Of a DNA stretch of 64,000 nucleotides, positions 63,480-64,000 are shown one piece after another. The translations under genes and the position numbers were made by a program. The notes beneath the pieces were generated by a model that did not search any database, was not told where the DNA came from, and worked only from the letters and a program-made list of their open reading frames with translations. This DNA comes from Arthrobacter antibioticus (lineage in GTDB: Bacteria; Actinomycetota; Actinomycetes; Actinomycetales; Micrococcaceae), in contig NZ_JASISQ010000006.1 of NCBI RefSeq assembly GCF_030063205.1, positions 62,001 through 126,000 on the forward strand, in the 5' to 3' direction. Position 1 is the stretch's first letter. The number at the start of each line of letters is the position of its first letter.

Positions 63480-64000
63480 TCAGCTTTCCAGACATGTGGA
63501 CCCCAACAATACCTTCAGGTCACCGAAAAGCGCCGGAGTTGGATTGACTCTGTGATGCAGTGGCAGCTTCATGACTTTCACAGCCCGGCTGCCAGCTAAA
63601 TGCATTTTGACTTCAGTGTTACCGCGGTGGTCTCCTAAAACCTGTTTCAGGGCAAGGAGTACCTGCTCATTTGCTTTGTGCTCGGGCATGGAAATCACCA
63701 ACGGACCGGACATTCCCTCACTAAGATCCGGGACTGAAAGCTCCATCGCGTTGAGAGTAATCGCGCCGTCGTCACGCTTTTGCAATCTTCCTTTGACAAC
63801 CACAATCAAATCCTCGGCAAGGACGTTGGCGATTGGACCATATACCTGGCCAAAGAACATGACCTCCAGGGAACCCCCAAGATCCTCAACCTCACAGCGG
63901 GCGTATGGGTTCCCGCTGCTCTTGGCAATGCGGCGCTGCAAGTTGGTGATCATCCCGGAGATGGTGATGATGTGTCCATCGTGGGGTCCGTCGTCGCCCA
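63480..64000 (-). CDS. dnaE: DNA polymerase III alpha subunit, C-terminal part (gene runs off the right edge)
   Basis: About 173 C-terminal residues; the frame is open to the edge of the window. GHIITISGMITNLQRRIAK followed by YARCEVEDLGGSLEVMFFG and LIVVVKGRLQKRD is the OB-fold domain of replicative DnaE. The last 90 residues form the C-terminal tau-interaction-like region with VLLALKQVLGDHRGNTEVKMHL. The order dnaE, membrane protein, hisD, nrdR on one strand is common in Arthrobacter-type genomes. The polymerase catalytic domain is outside the window. Confidence 0.9.
   Translation of the reverse strand, partial: GDDGPHDGHIITISGMITNLQRRIAKSSGNPYARCEVEDLGGSLEVMFFGQVYGPIANVLAEDLIVVVKGRLQKRDDGAITLNAMELSVPDLSEGMSGPLVISMPEHKANEQVLLALKQVLGDHRGNTEVKMHLAGSRAVKVMKLPLHHRVNPTPALFGDLKVLLGSTCLES

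Overview
The window looks like chromosome of a high-GC Gram-positive actinobacterium of the Micrococcaceae, closest in gene content to Arthrobacter and its relatives. Signs are the actinobacteria-restricted families (SepH, DUF3159, DUF3710, DUF3093, DUF4193, DUF4191, DUF4192, DUF5998), polyphosphate glucokinase, a fused CydDC exporter, GlnE with two type I glutamine synthetases, GTG/TTG starts, and many genes whose start codon directly follows a -10 box. Almost everything is core chromosome. I see no prophage, insertion sequence, CRISPR array, rRNA or tRNA. Gene order resembles, from memory, two M. tuberculosis blocks: ceoB/ceoC to sigA, and pepA to panB.

Layout, left half. Bases 1-4.9 kb hold two RCK/TrkA proteins and a conserved block (DUF3159, OB-fold, DUF3710, dut, DUF3093, DUF4193). 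Bases 5.2-14.6 kb hold sepH, a phosphodiesterase-like enzyme, DUF5998, a GNAT/acyl-CoA-synthetase fusion (Pat-like), parC and a DinB protein. Bases 14.6-23.5 kb hold a tandem GNAT protein and the cytochrome bd operon cydA-cydB-cydDC, divergent from a BlaI-type repressor and an M56 protease. Two copies of one 17-bp palindrome lie on the cyd promoter. Bases 23.6-29.3 kb hold parE, a zinc-ribbon protein, sigA and DUF4192. A gene-poor stretch with a decayed CPBP-protease gene follows (29.3-30.9 kb).

Layout, right half. Bases 31-35.2 kb hold an MFS transporter, a PAC2 protein and pepA. Bases 35.4-43.6 kb are a lipoate-centred block: lpdA, sucB with two lipoyl domains, then (after a membrane protein, OsmC and a transmembrane kinase) lipB-lipA. 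Bases 43.6-57.1 kb are a nitrogen block: DUF4191, RDD, glnA with a GlnR-type box, csbD, glutaminase, a glutamine-type ABC transporter with fused binding protein and permease, a sulfatase, glnE and glnA2. Bases 57.4-64 kb hold panB, a small SPOR-like protein, map, ppgK, nrdR, hisD, a membrane protein and the 3' end of dnaE.

The most interesting items are the BlaI/M56 module facing the cyd operon with operators on a TTGACA promoter, a recurrent leaderless pattern in which a TANNNT box ends 6-7 bases before the start codon, the GlnR box at glnA, in-frame tandem repeats at dut and panB, and a short tandem repeat array after the M56 gene. No wholly new multi-gene system is obvious; the cyd regulatory module is the best candidate.
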